From assembly GCA_044224495.1 (NCBI GenBank), contig JBGAKG010000010.1, forward strand, positions 1 to 64,000: DNA of 64,000 nt. Reading direction: 5' to 3'. Source of the DNA: JBGAKG01 sp044224495 (GTDB lineage: Bacteria > Myxococcota_A > Polyangia > Polyangiales > Polyangiaceae). Below, piece after piece: positions 50,662 through 57,846 of the stretch. Within the stretch, counting starts at the first letter, position 1, and each line of letters begins with the position of its first letter. The notes beneath the pieces are model-generated. The model was not told where the DNA came from, did no database searches, and saw only the letters and a list, made by a program, of their open reading frames with translations. The translations under genes were made by a program, and so were the position numbers.

Positions 50662-52884
50662 TCAATTCGGCTGGTTCTTCGCGCAGCGCCCGTTGATGCA
50701 CTGGAGCGAGGAGCCGCAGCAATCGCCGGACGTGGTGCACTTCTCGAACTCCACCGCGCACTGGGGCGGCGTCTGGGTGCACACGAGCCCACCGTCGCTC
50801 CCGCCGCGGCAGTAGCCGCCGCAGCACTCGTCGCCGGTCTCGCACGAGTTCCCGTCGCTCTTGCAGGGATCGACGACCCAGAACCCGCGCGAGTTGCCGG
50901 CGAGGAGCTCCTGCGCCGGGAGGTAGAACGCCGGGTGGCTCGGGTCGGTGCCGGCCGGGGCGTTGAGATCGATCGCCGCGACCCAGAGCTTCTTCGTCGT
51001 CGGCTTGGTGCTGATGTCGTGGAAGCGCGGGTCGCTCCAGAACGGGTTGATGTTGGCGACGTTGCCGTACATGCGGCGGGACGTGAAGACGACCCACGCG
51101 TACCCGCCGGAGGGGACGGGGTTCACCGTCGGCTCGTAGTTGAGCGTCGCGTCGTCGGTGTGGGCGTTCGGGCCGTTCGGCACGTGGCCGATGCCGTTCG
51201 CCTTGTCGAGCCGGGTGACGGTCTTCGTCTTGAGGTCGACCCAGTAGAGCTGCGCGCGCGTCCCGCTGTCGCTGCACGAGCCGGCCGAGTCGCACGTCGA
51301 GCGCGTGCCCGCGACGTCGCGGCCGTTGTAGACGGTCTCGCGCTGGAACACGACGGCGTCGTTGGTCGGCAGGAACGAGGGCCACCAGTCGCTCCCGGTC
51401 TGCGGCGTGTCGAGCTTGGTGAGCGCGCCGAAGGTGCCGGGCTTGGTGAAGTCCATGAAGGCGAGCGACTTCGCGTCGCCGCCCGCGCCGGCGTAGTGGT
51501 TGAACGCGACGTGCGCGCCGTCGGGCGAGAACGCGGGCGTGCCCGCGCGCAGGCCGGAGGGGAGGCCCGTCGTCGCGAGCGGCGCACCGCCCGGCATCGC
51601 GTAGAGGTTCGACGCGAGCGCGGAAGCACCGGCGAGCGGTGCTGCGTTCGAGAAGACCATCGTGCCGTCGGGGTAGATGCCGGGCCACGCGAAGCGACCG
51701 TCGCCGGGGGCGATCGTCGTCTGCGCGTTGGCGTTCTTCAGGTTGACGTGGATCGACGTCGTGTACGAGTTGCCGTCCTGGGTGACGAGCATCGAGCCGT
51801 CGGCCGCGACGCTGTGGCAGACGAGGCACTTCTGGTCGTTGCCCGCGACGAGCGCGGGGCCGGTCGAATCGCCGCGGATCGCGAGCGTCGCACCGCCGAA
51901 CGACTTGTTGCCGATCGTGCAGCAGTAGTTCTTGGCGAGGTTCGTCCCGTACGAGTTGTAGTAGACGGTGCCCTTGAGCGTGCCGTTCGCGATGCGCCAC
52001 TTCTCGGAGATCGGCCCGTACGCCACGCCGTTCTTCGCGAACGTGAGCTCGACCTTCACGTCCTCGCCGCCGTTGGAGTACGCGAGCGCCTTCCACGCGC
52101 CCTGCGGGAGCGGGTGGTGGATGAACGGCGTCGCCGTCTTCGCGAAGTAGCCCTTGTACTCGAACGCGTTCTCCGTGACGTGGATGTAGACCGCGTCGTA
52201 GTCGGTCTGCGCGCCGGGCTGCCACATGAGGAGCGGCGCGAGGATGCCGCGCGGCCACACCGTCGCGTCGTAGGGGTACAGCCACGAGAGTCCCTGATCC
52301 GCGACCGCGGCGCCGGTGAGCACGGCGACCGTGGCCGGCGGAACCGAAGCGCCGGGGCCTTCGCCACCGACGCCGCCGTTGCCGCCCGCACCGGAGTCGA
52401 CGCCCGCATCGGACGGGGTCGCGCCGTTCTCCTCCCACTTGAGGTTCACGGTGACGCTGGTGGAGACCTGCTTGCCCTGGTACGAGGCGGTGACGACGCC
52501 CTTGCCACCGAGCGTGCCCTTCGGCGTGAAGAGCCCGGTGCCGACGTTGAGCGACGCGAGCTCGCCGCGATCGAGCGAGAACGACGCCGCGACCGGCGTG
52601 CCGTCGTAGTAGGCCTGGTACGTGATCGTCGGCACCGCTTGGCCGTAGGTCACGTTCACCACCGCATCGATCGGCGTGATCTTGAGACCCGCGGCGTCGG
52701 GATCGAGGACCCCGCCGTCCGTGTCGAACGGGTTGCCTTGATCGGCGAGCGAGGCGTCGTCGGTGATGCCGGAGTCCTTGTCGCCCGGAGGGAAGATGCT
52801 GTCGTCTTCGCTCCCGCAGGCCGCGAAGGCGGCCGCCACGAGGGCGATCAGAAGGACGAACAGCGCACGGTGACGAACCAGCAT
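50662..52884 (-). CDS. Large lipoprotein with Big-like domain, heme motif and Cys-rich tail
   Basis: A 740-residue lipoprotein. Lipobox AAFAAC ends a strong signal peptide; ATG at 52884 is chosen for this. An Asp/Gly linker precedes a Big_2-like domain (about residues 60-140, VTYGQAVPTITYQ). A CLVCHSVA motif near residue 350 is a c-type heme site. The surrounding region has TolB-like strands (GTPAFSPDGAHVAFN). The C-terminal about 70 residues hold 12 or more Cys in CC-containing repeats (GDECCGGYC, SGDCCGSSLQC). Roles in surface electron transfer or cell adhesion are possible. Confidence 0.75.
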   Translation of the reverse strand: MLVRHRALFVLLIALVAAAFAACGSEDDSIFPPGDKDSGITDDASLADQGNPFDTDGGVLDPDAAGLKITPIDAVVNVTYGQAVPTITYQAYYDGTPVAASFSLDRGELASLNVGTGLFTPKGTLGGKGVVTASYQGKQVSTSVTVNLKWEENGATPSDAGVDSGAGGNGGVGGEGPGASVPPATVAVLTGAAVADQGLSWLYPYDATVWPRGILAPLLMWQPGAQTDYDAVYIHVTENAFEYKGYFAKTATPFIHHPLPQGAWKALAYSNGGEDVKVELTFAKNGVAYGPISEKWRIANGTLKGTVYYNSYGTNLAKNYCCTIGNKSFGGATLAIRGDSTGPALVAGNDQKCLVCHSVAADGSMLVTQDGNSYTTSIHVNLKNANAQTTIAPGDGRFAWPGIYPDGTMVFSNAAPLAGASALASNLYAMPGGAPLATTGLPSGLRAGTPAFSPDGAHVAFNHYAGAGGDAKSLAFMDFTKPGTFGALTKLDTPQTGSDWWPSFLPTNDAVVFQRETVYNGRDVAGTRSTCDSAGSCSDSGTRAQLYWVDLKTKTVTRLDKANGIGHVPNGPNAHTDDATLNYEPTVNPVPSGGYAWVVFTSRRMYGNVANINPFWSDPRFHDISTKPTTKKLWVAAIDLNAPAGTDPSHPAFYLPAQELLAGNSRGFWVVDPCKSDGNSCETGDECCGGYCRGGSDGGLVCTQTPPQCAVEFEKCTTSGDCCGSSLQCINGRCAKNQPN

Positions 52885-52954
52885 GAGGATCTCCTGGGCG
52901 GTGCACAAAGCACCGCCAGCATGATCCTCGAATGTACCATGACGGGGCTTCCCG

Positions 52955-53977
52955 TCAGGTATCTGCTGGATTCGTCAGCTTCCGCGACCAGAGGATCGCG
53001 TCCTTCCGCGCACCACCAACCGAAATGTGGTTCAGGAGGAGCCCGGTCCGGCGGAACCCGTTCATGACGAAGGCCGTCGCGAGGGCGACGTCGTCGCTCG
53101 GGGCGAGGGCGAAGCAGCCCACCACCTCGGCCGCGAGGAGCTTGTCGCAGAGGGCGCGGAGCGCGCTCACCACGATGATCTTCTCGGCGTCGGTCTTGGG
53201 GGCGGTCAGCATCTCCACGTAGGCGTTGCCGAAGCAGGCCTGCGATTCGGCCGAAACGATGAGCTCGTACGGCTCGGTCTTGCCCTTGAGCTTGCCGGTG
53301 ATCGCGTAGTAGCGGCGCTCGGCATCGCGGCCGAACGGCTCGAACGCGGTGAGGGCGCGGCCGGCCTTGAGCGCGACGGCGAGGGGCTTCCGCACCTCGG
53401 GCTCGCGGATCTCGGTCACCGTCATCTTCACGGCGGGGATCGCCTTGGCGGGCGAGTCCTTCGCATCCTTGGCGCGCTTCTTCGCTTGGGCGATGGTCCG
53501 CTCGGCGAACTCTTGCGCCTTCGTGGCGAGGGGCGACGGCTCTTCTTCCACGTCGTCGTTGGCCTCGTCGACCATCGGCACCGAGTATTCGTCGGTGGGG
53601 CGGAGTGCGATGCGCACCTCGCTGTTGCGCTTCGCGCTCGCCTTCGCCTCTTCCTGCGCGGTGCGGACGCTGCACCCGAGGAGGAACGCGTCGCTCCGCT
53701 TGTAGAAGCCGGGGATGTTGCCTTCGCGGGCGAACCCCAGCCGCACCCAGGTGTTCACCTCGTCGCGCTCGACCAGGGTGTAGATCTTCTCCACCCCCTC
53801 GCGCTGCGCGATCGAGAGCACGAACATCCGCTTCGCGTCGCTCGGACCCGCCCGGAAATCGATGACGCGCATGGTCTTCGCGCGCCGGTTCATCATCATG
53901 CAAAGCGATACCGCGTCGTTCCGGAAGAACATCTCCTCGACGGGCTTCTGCTGCTCACCCCACGCTTTTGCCGCCAT
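52955..53977 (-). CDS. GNAT-like acetyltransferase (AblB-like)
   Basis: A 340-residue protein. The region RDEVNTWVRLGFAREGNI-PGFYKRSDAFLLG resembles the acetyl-CoA-binding part of GNAT enzymes of the AblB (beta-lysine acetyltransferase) kind. A second half with SDDVALATAFVMNGFRRTG is consistent with a further GNAT repeat. An acidic linker (EANDDVEEEP) lies between. Lysine metabolism is not supported by neighbours. An inverted repeat CTTTCA-N4-TGAAAG lies 18 bases upstream of the ATG. It may act on a small molecule or on protein lysines. Confidence 0.65.
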   Translation of the reverse strand: MAAKAWGEQQKPVEEMFFRNDAVSLCMMMNRRAKTMRVIDFRAGPSDAKRMFVLSIAQREGVEKIYTLVERDEVNTWVRLGFAREGNIPGFYKRSDAFLLGCSVRTAQEEAKASAKRNSEVRIALRPTDEYSVPMVDEANDDVEEEPSPLATKAQEFAERTIAQAKKRAKDAKDSPAKAIPAVKMTVTEIREPEVRKPLAVALKAGRALTAFEPFGRDAERRYYAITGKLKGKTEPYELIVSAESQACFGNAYVEMLTAPKTDAEKIIVVSALRALCDKLLAAEVVGCFALAPSDDVALATAFVMNGFRRTGLLLNHISVGGARKDAILWSRKLTNPADT

Positions 53978-53994
53978 GTGAACTCACCCCACTT

Positions 53995-54010
53995 CTTTCA
54001 AAAGTGAAAG
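53995..54010. promoter_or_regulatory. Inverted repeat CTTTCA-N4-TGAAAG
   Basis: A perfect 6-base inverted repeat with a 4-base spacer, 18 bases upstream of the acetyltransferase-like gene on its coding strand. It matches a second element about 150 bases away (54146-54159) in arms and spacer length. It could be an operator overlapping the promoter. Confidence 0.45.
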
Positions 54011-54145
54011 GCGAGTACCACGCGGCTGGAAGCCGGGTCAACGCTTTCCGGCCAGGGCCCGCGACGATTCGGTGACGAGTTTCCGACCCTTAGCGCTCAT
54101 CCTTCGTGCGGAGGTTCGGTCACTTTACGGGAGAAACCGGAGACC

Positions 54146-54159
54146 TTTCAAAGGTGAAA
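54146..54159. promoter_or_regulatory. Second TTTCA-N4-TGAAA inverted repeat
   Basis: TTTCA-AAGG-TGAAA at 54146-54159, in the gene-free stretch just past the stop of the DHH-like gene at 54165. The shared pattern with the element at 53995-54010 suggests one regulator with two sites, both upstream of the acetyltransferase-like gene. Confidence 0.4.
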
Positions 54160-54164
54160 TCCCC

Positions 54165-55094
54165 TCAGGCTCCGAGGAGTTCGATGTCTCCACGATCCAC
54201 CCCCAGACCCACCAGAGCGTCCCGAAATCGGGCCTTCGGGACGGAGACGAGGGTGGGCATGCCCCCTGAAAGCCCGAGCAGGTTCAAAAAGTTCTGGCCG
54301 CTGTCGAAGGGGGCCGCGAGCGAGAGGGTGTCCTGGTCGAGGAGCACCGCCACGTCGGCTCGCTCCTGGCCCAGCATGAGGAGCAGCGTCTTGTCGTAGC
54401 GGCCATGCTCGTCGGTCGCGTCGACGAAGGCGGCCGACCGCGCCGGGGTTCGCCCTGCGGCGAGGGGGAGCACGCGATAGCGCTCGGCGACGCGCCGCGT
54501 GCACTGCTCGATCGCGTCGAGCTCGCGCCCCGCTTCGTCGATCGGGCCCCAGAGCGACGCGTCGGCCAAGCCCGAGGCGAGGTGGCGGACCACGACGCCG
54601 AACAGCGCGTAGTCGCGCGGGCGCGCGCGGAGCGCGCGATCGAAGCGGACGGCGATCGGGCCCGGCGTGCCGATCCGCGTGTCGATCGCGCGTGCGTCGG
54701 CGTCGGCGCCCTCGTACGGCTCGCGCCCCTCGCGCATCCACTTGGCCGCGCTGGAGAGGCCGTCGAAGTCCGTGTGACAGACGATGCTGTCGATCGGGCC
54801 GATCCGCGCGACGAGCTCCGGCGTGACCATTTCGGGACAAGCGCCGTGCTCGGCCTTCGTCGCGAGCACGAACCGCGCGTCGCCGCGGTACGAGGCGTGC
54901 TCCGCGTGATCGTGGTGGTCCACCCACGCGGCGAGCCGCGGGCCGAGGCCATCGATGAAGGGCTTCGTGATCTTGACGAAGCCGCCCCCCGACGCCTCCG
55001 ACGCGAACGCGACGTCGACGACGACGACGCGGCCGTGGACCTCGCGGGCGCGCGGCAATTTACGGGGGGTGGCGAAATGCAGCGCGGGCGGCAT
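54165..55094 (-). CDS. DHH-superfamily-like phosphoesterase
   Basis: A 309-residue protein. WVDHHDHAEH supplies a DHH triad at residues 59-61, and CHTDFDGLSSA at about 106-116 supplies a second metal-binding motif. In standard DHH phosphoesterases the HxDxDG-type motif precedes DHH, so the order here is reversed; a permuted domain or misassignment of one motif is possible. Later conserved-looking parts include FVDATDEHGRYDK and a C-terminal GMPTLVSVPKA. The expected activity would be hydrolysis of a phosphoester such as a nanoRNA or cyclic dinucleotide; the substrate is unknown. Confidence 0.65.
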   Translation of the reverse strand: MPPALHFATPRKLPRAREVHGRVVVVDVAFASEASGGGFVKITKPFIDGLGPRLAAWVDHHDHAEHASYRGDARFVLATKAEHGACPEMVTPELVARIGPIDSIVCHTDFDGLSSAAKWMREGREPYEGADADARAIDTRIGTPGPIAVRFDRALRARPRDYALFGVVVRHLASGLADASLWGPIDEAGRELDAIEQCTRRVAERYRVLPLAAGRTPARSAAFVDATDEHGRYDKTLLLMLGQERADVAVLLDQDTLSLAAPFDSGQNFLNLLGLSGGMPTLVSVPKARFRDALVGLGVDRGDIELLGA

Positions 55095-55139
55095 CGCGCA
55101 TTACATAGCAGAGGCGATCGACTCGACGCCGGCCGATCG

Positions 55140-57059
55140 TCAGAGCGCGAGGCGGTAGCCCAGCACGACGTACGGGCCGAGCATGTCGACGGGGACGACG
55201 ACGCGATCCTTCATCGACGAGACGCGCACACCGGCGTCCAACGAGATCGTCCCCGGACCGGCCGCGAGGTGGAGCACGCCGACGATGTTGGCACCGAACG
55301 CCGTGTTGGGCGACGGGAGCGCGACGTCGCCGCCGAAGTAGCTCACGCTCGCGTTCTCGATCGCGATGAACGGCGTGACGCCGACGCCCGCGGAGAACGG
55401 CGATGCGCCGAGCTTGTAGCGGCCTTCGAACGCGAGGCCGGTCACGTACACGCGCTCGCTCGTCGCGTAGGACGTGACGGCGTTGCCGCCGGTCAGCGAG
55501 TCGGGGAGGTTTCCGGTCTCGTCGCTCGAGCGCGCCTCGAGGCTGAAGAGCACGTTGGCCGAGAGCTCGAGCTTGCCGATGTCGTGGCGCACGCCGCCGC
55601 GGAGCGCGAGCAACGGACCGATGCCGCCGGCGGTGCCGCTGAAGCCGGCGCCGAGGCCGAGCTCGCCGAACGTGGTCTTCACCTCGGGCAGCGGGATGAC
55701 CTGCGTGTCGTAATCGGACGGGAGCGGCGGCGGGAGCGCGAGACCGATCTCGCCGTGCGCTTCGCCGTTTGCCGCCACGTTCGCGACGAAGCGCGTGGTG
55801 CCACGCGGCCAGGAGATCTTCGCCTCGTAGACGCCGGGCGAGGGCGAGGCGAAGACGTCCACGTCGCCGCCCCCCGTGGGTTTGACCGCGAGCGTGAGGT
55901 GCTCGACCGGGACGCTCCCGGTGGCGGTGGCGCGCCCGCGGAGCGTGGCGGTGTGGGTGGTGGCGCTCGCGTTGAGGAGCTCCCACGCGAGCTCGAACGG
56001 AGCGGAGTCGAGGTGGAGCGTCGCCGGGGCGTGCCCATCGGCGGCGGTCGAGCACTTCAGGTCGTGGGCGTGGAAGCGATCGAGCGCGAGGTCGGGCGCG
56101 ACGGGACCGAGCGCGCCGCCGTCGATCGCGCAGAAGAGCCCTGCGAGCGCGGTCCCGGCGGAGACGCTCGAATCGGCGAGGGACACCACGCGGACGGTGG
56201 TGTCGGGGCTGAAGGGCCCCTCGAACTTGTCGGCGTCGATGGAGCTGAGGCGAACATGGTAGGTGCCGGGCCCGAGGGCGGGAGCGAGATCGAGCTTGCT
56301 GCCGGCCACGACGTCGTCCGTGACGAGATCGGTCCAGCCCGTGCCGCGTGCGACGAGGCGGTGCCACTGCGCGGGGGGCGGCCCCGTCATCCCAGATTGG
56401 TACACGGCGGCGACGGCGACGGTCGGATCGCGCGTGAGGACGAGCTCCGGCGGGGCCGAGCGCCAGCCGGGGGCGGCGGGGAGCGCCTGCGGTGGCGTCG
56501 GCGCCTTGCCGCGCTCGACCTTGCTCCCGAACCCGGCCGTCACGACGACGTCCTTTCGTTGGCCGGTGAGGGTGCTCTGCCCGTCGTAGACCGCGATCCG
56601 CGTCACCTTGCCGTCGTCGAAGGAGACGCGCGCCGAGCCGCGCCCGAGCTGGATCCGCGCCCCGTCGGTGACGATCGGGAGGGGCTTGGCTCCCGAAGCA
56701 TCGCTGCGGCGGCTGCGGAGGAGGCCGGCGACGAGTGTGGTCTCGCCCGCGATCGTCGTCTTGGTGCCGTTGGAGCGACCGAGCCCGAAGAGCACGAGGT
56801 CGGTGCTCTCGCCCAGGCGCAGGACCGAGCCGTCGGCGAGGGTGAGCTCGGCGCTCGCCGCGACGTCGGTCCGGATCCGGTTGCCGCGGTCGAGCGTGCT
56901 CCCGACGAGCGCGGGGGCTTCGGCCGGGGAGAAGACCACGACGCGATTGCGGACGGAGCCCACGGTGGCGTCGGCGGGCTTGGGCGCATCGGCGGCCAGC
57001 GCGGGCGCGGCGCCTGCGAGCACGACGAGGAACGGGAGCATCCGCGATCGGAGCGCCAT
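55140..57059 (-). CDS. FecR-domain protein with C-terminal outer-membrane barrel
   Basis: A 639-residue exported protein. A signal peptide is followed by a FecR-type domain (about residues 40-160: DRGNRIRTDVAASAEL, LADGSVLRLGESTDL), then a long middle region with Ig-like strands, and a C-terminal about 170 residues of amphipathic strands (GLAFEGRYKLGASPF, VSYFGGDVALPSPN) ending in a terminal Leu, as in outer-membrane barrels. ATG at 57059 is chosen (MALRSRMLPF). It is divergent from hisIE with 50 bases between. Confidence 0.7.
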   Translation of the reverse strand: MALRSRMLPFLVVLAGAAPALAADAPKPADATVGSVRNRVVVFSPAEAPALVGSTLDRGNRIRTDVAASAELTLADGSVLRLGESTDLVLFGLGRSNGTKTTIAGETTLVAGLLRSRRSDASGAKPLPIVTDGARIQLGRGSARVSFDDGKVTRIAVYDGQSTLTGQRKDVVVTAGFGSKVERGKAPTPPQALPAAPGWRSAPPELVLTRDPTVAVAAVYQSGMTGPPPAQWHRLVARGTGWTDLVTDDVVAGSKLDLAPALGPGTYHVRLSSIDADKFEGPFSPDTTVRVVSLADSSVSAGTALAGLFCAIDGGALGPVAPDLALDRFHAHDLKCSTAADGHAPATLHLDSAPFELAWELLNASATTHTATLRGRATATGSVPVEHLTLAVKPTGGGDVDVFASPSPGVYEAKISWPRGTTRFVANVAANGEAHGEIGLALPPPLPSDYDTQVIPLPEVKTTFGELGLGAGFSGTAGGIGPLLALRGGVRHDIGKLELSANVLFSLEARSSDETGNLPDSLTGGNAVTSYATSERVYVTGLAFEGRYKLGASPFSAGVGVTPFIAIENASVSYFGGDVALPSPNTAFGANIVGVLHLAAGPGTISLDAGVRVSSMKDRVVVPVDMLGPYVVLGYRLAL

Positions 57060-57109
57060 TGCCGCCGGATCTACCACGGGCGGTGGCGTCGCGATACGCT
57101 GCGTGCACG

Positions 57110-57751
57110 ATGGTGTTCGACGAGCGAGGGCTCGTGCCCGTGGTGGTCCAGGACGAGCTCACGGGCGAGGTGCGCATGCTCGCGTGGGCCGACGCAGCGG
57201 CGCTCGAGGAGACGACCCGAACCGGGCGCGCGACGTTCTTCAGCCGCTCGCGCAACGCGCGCTGGGTGAAGGGGGAGACGAGCGGGAACGTGATCGCGGT
57301 CTCGCGCGTGTTGGTCGATTGCGACGAGGATGCGGTCCTCTACGTCGGGCGCCCCGCGGGCCCGAGCTGCCACACGGGGGCGGCCACGTGCTTCTTCCGG
57401 GCGCAGGGCGCGGGTGAGCTCGAGCCGGCGGAGCCCGGCCCGCTGCTCATGCGCCTGGAGCAGGTGCTCGAGGCACGCAAGGCCGAGACCGGGAAGGCGT
57501 CCTACGTCCGCTCGCTCTACGACGGCGGGGCCGAGCGGATCGGCGGCAAGGTGCGCGAGGAAGCGGCCGAGCTCGCGGCCGCGCTCGCGAGCGAATCCGA
57601 CGAACGGGTCGCCGAGGAAGCCGCGGACCTCTTGTTCCACGCGCTGGTGGGGCTCCGGTCCCGGGGTGTGCCTCTCACGGCCGTGCTGGAGGTACTTCGG
57701 CGGCGCTTCGGCACGAGCGGCCACGCGGAGAAGGCAGCGCGGGGTGTTTGA
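57110..57751 (+). CDS. hisI: Phosphoribosyl-AMP cyclohydrolase/phosphoribosyl-ATP pyrophosphatase (HisIE)
   Basis: A 213-residue bifunctional histidine enzyme. The N-terminal cyclohydrolase has VVVQDELTGEV-MLAW, SRSRNARWVKGETSG, DCDEDAVL and GPSCHTG with its zinc-binding Cys. The C-terminal pyrophosphatase shows a LYDGGAERIGGKVREEAAE segment and EEAADLLFHAL. It catalyses steps two and three of histidine synthesis in the cytoplasm. It is alone here, with no other his genes in the window. A start at ATG 57110 gives the usual HisI beginning. It is followed by the FrzS-like gene on the same strand. Confidence 0.92.
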   Translation: MVFDERGLVPVVVQDELTGEVRMLAWADAAALEETTRTGRATFFSRSRNARWVKGETSGNVIAVSRVLVDCDEDAVLYVGRPAGPSCHTGAATCFFRAQGAGELEPAEPGPLLMRLEQVLEARKAETGKASYVRSLYDGGAERIGGKVREEAAELAAALASESDERVAEEAADLLFHALVGLRSRGVPLTAVLEVLRRRFGTSGHAEKAARGV

Positions 57752-57846
57752 CAGCAAATCTCCCGAACCCCTATGCTTTTCCGTCGCGGAGCGCTTTGGC
57801 CGCGGCCTGGAGCGAGCCGTGACGTGTCTCTAGACGGGAGAGCGAG

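Noticed and set aside
54072..54269. A 65-codon plus-strand frame across the 54011-54164 spacer
   Set aside because: It runs antisense into the DHH-like gene and has no ribosome site or recognisable product.
55060..57255. A minus-strand open frame of 731 codons
   Set aside because: It overlaps the FecR-domain gene in another frame and is Arg-rich without motifs; the gene at 55140-57059 has a signal peptide and clear domains.
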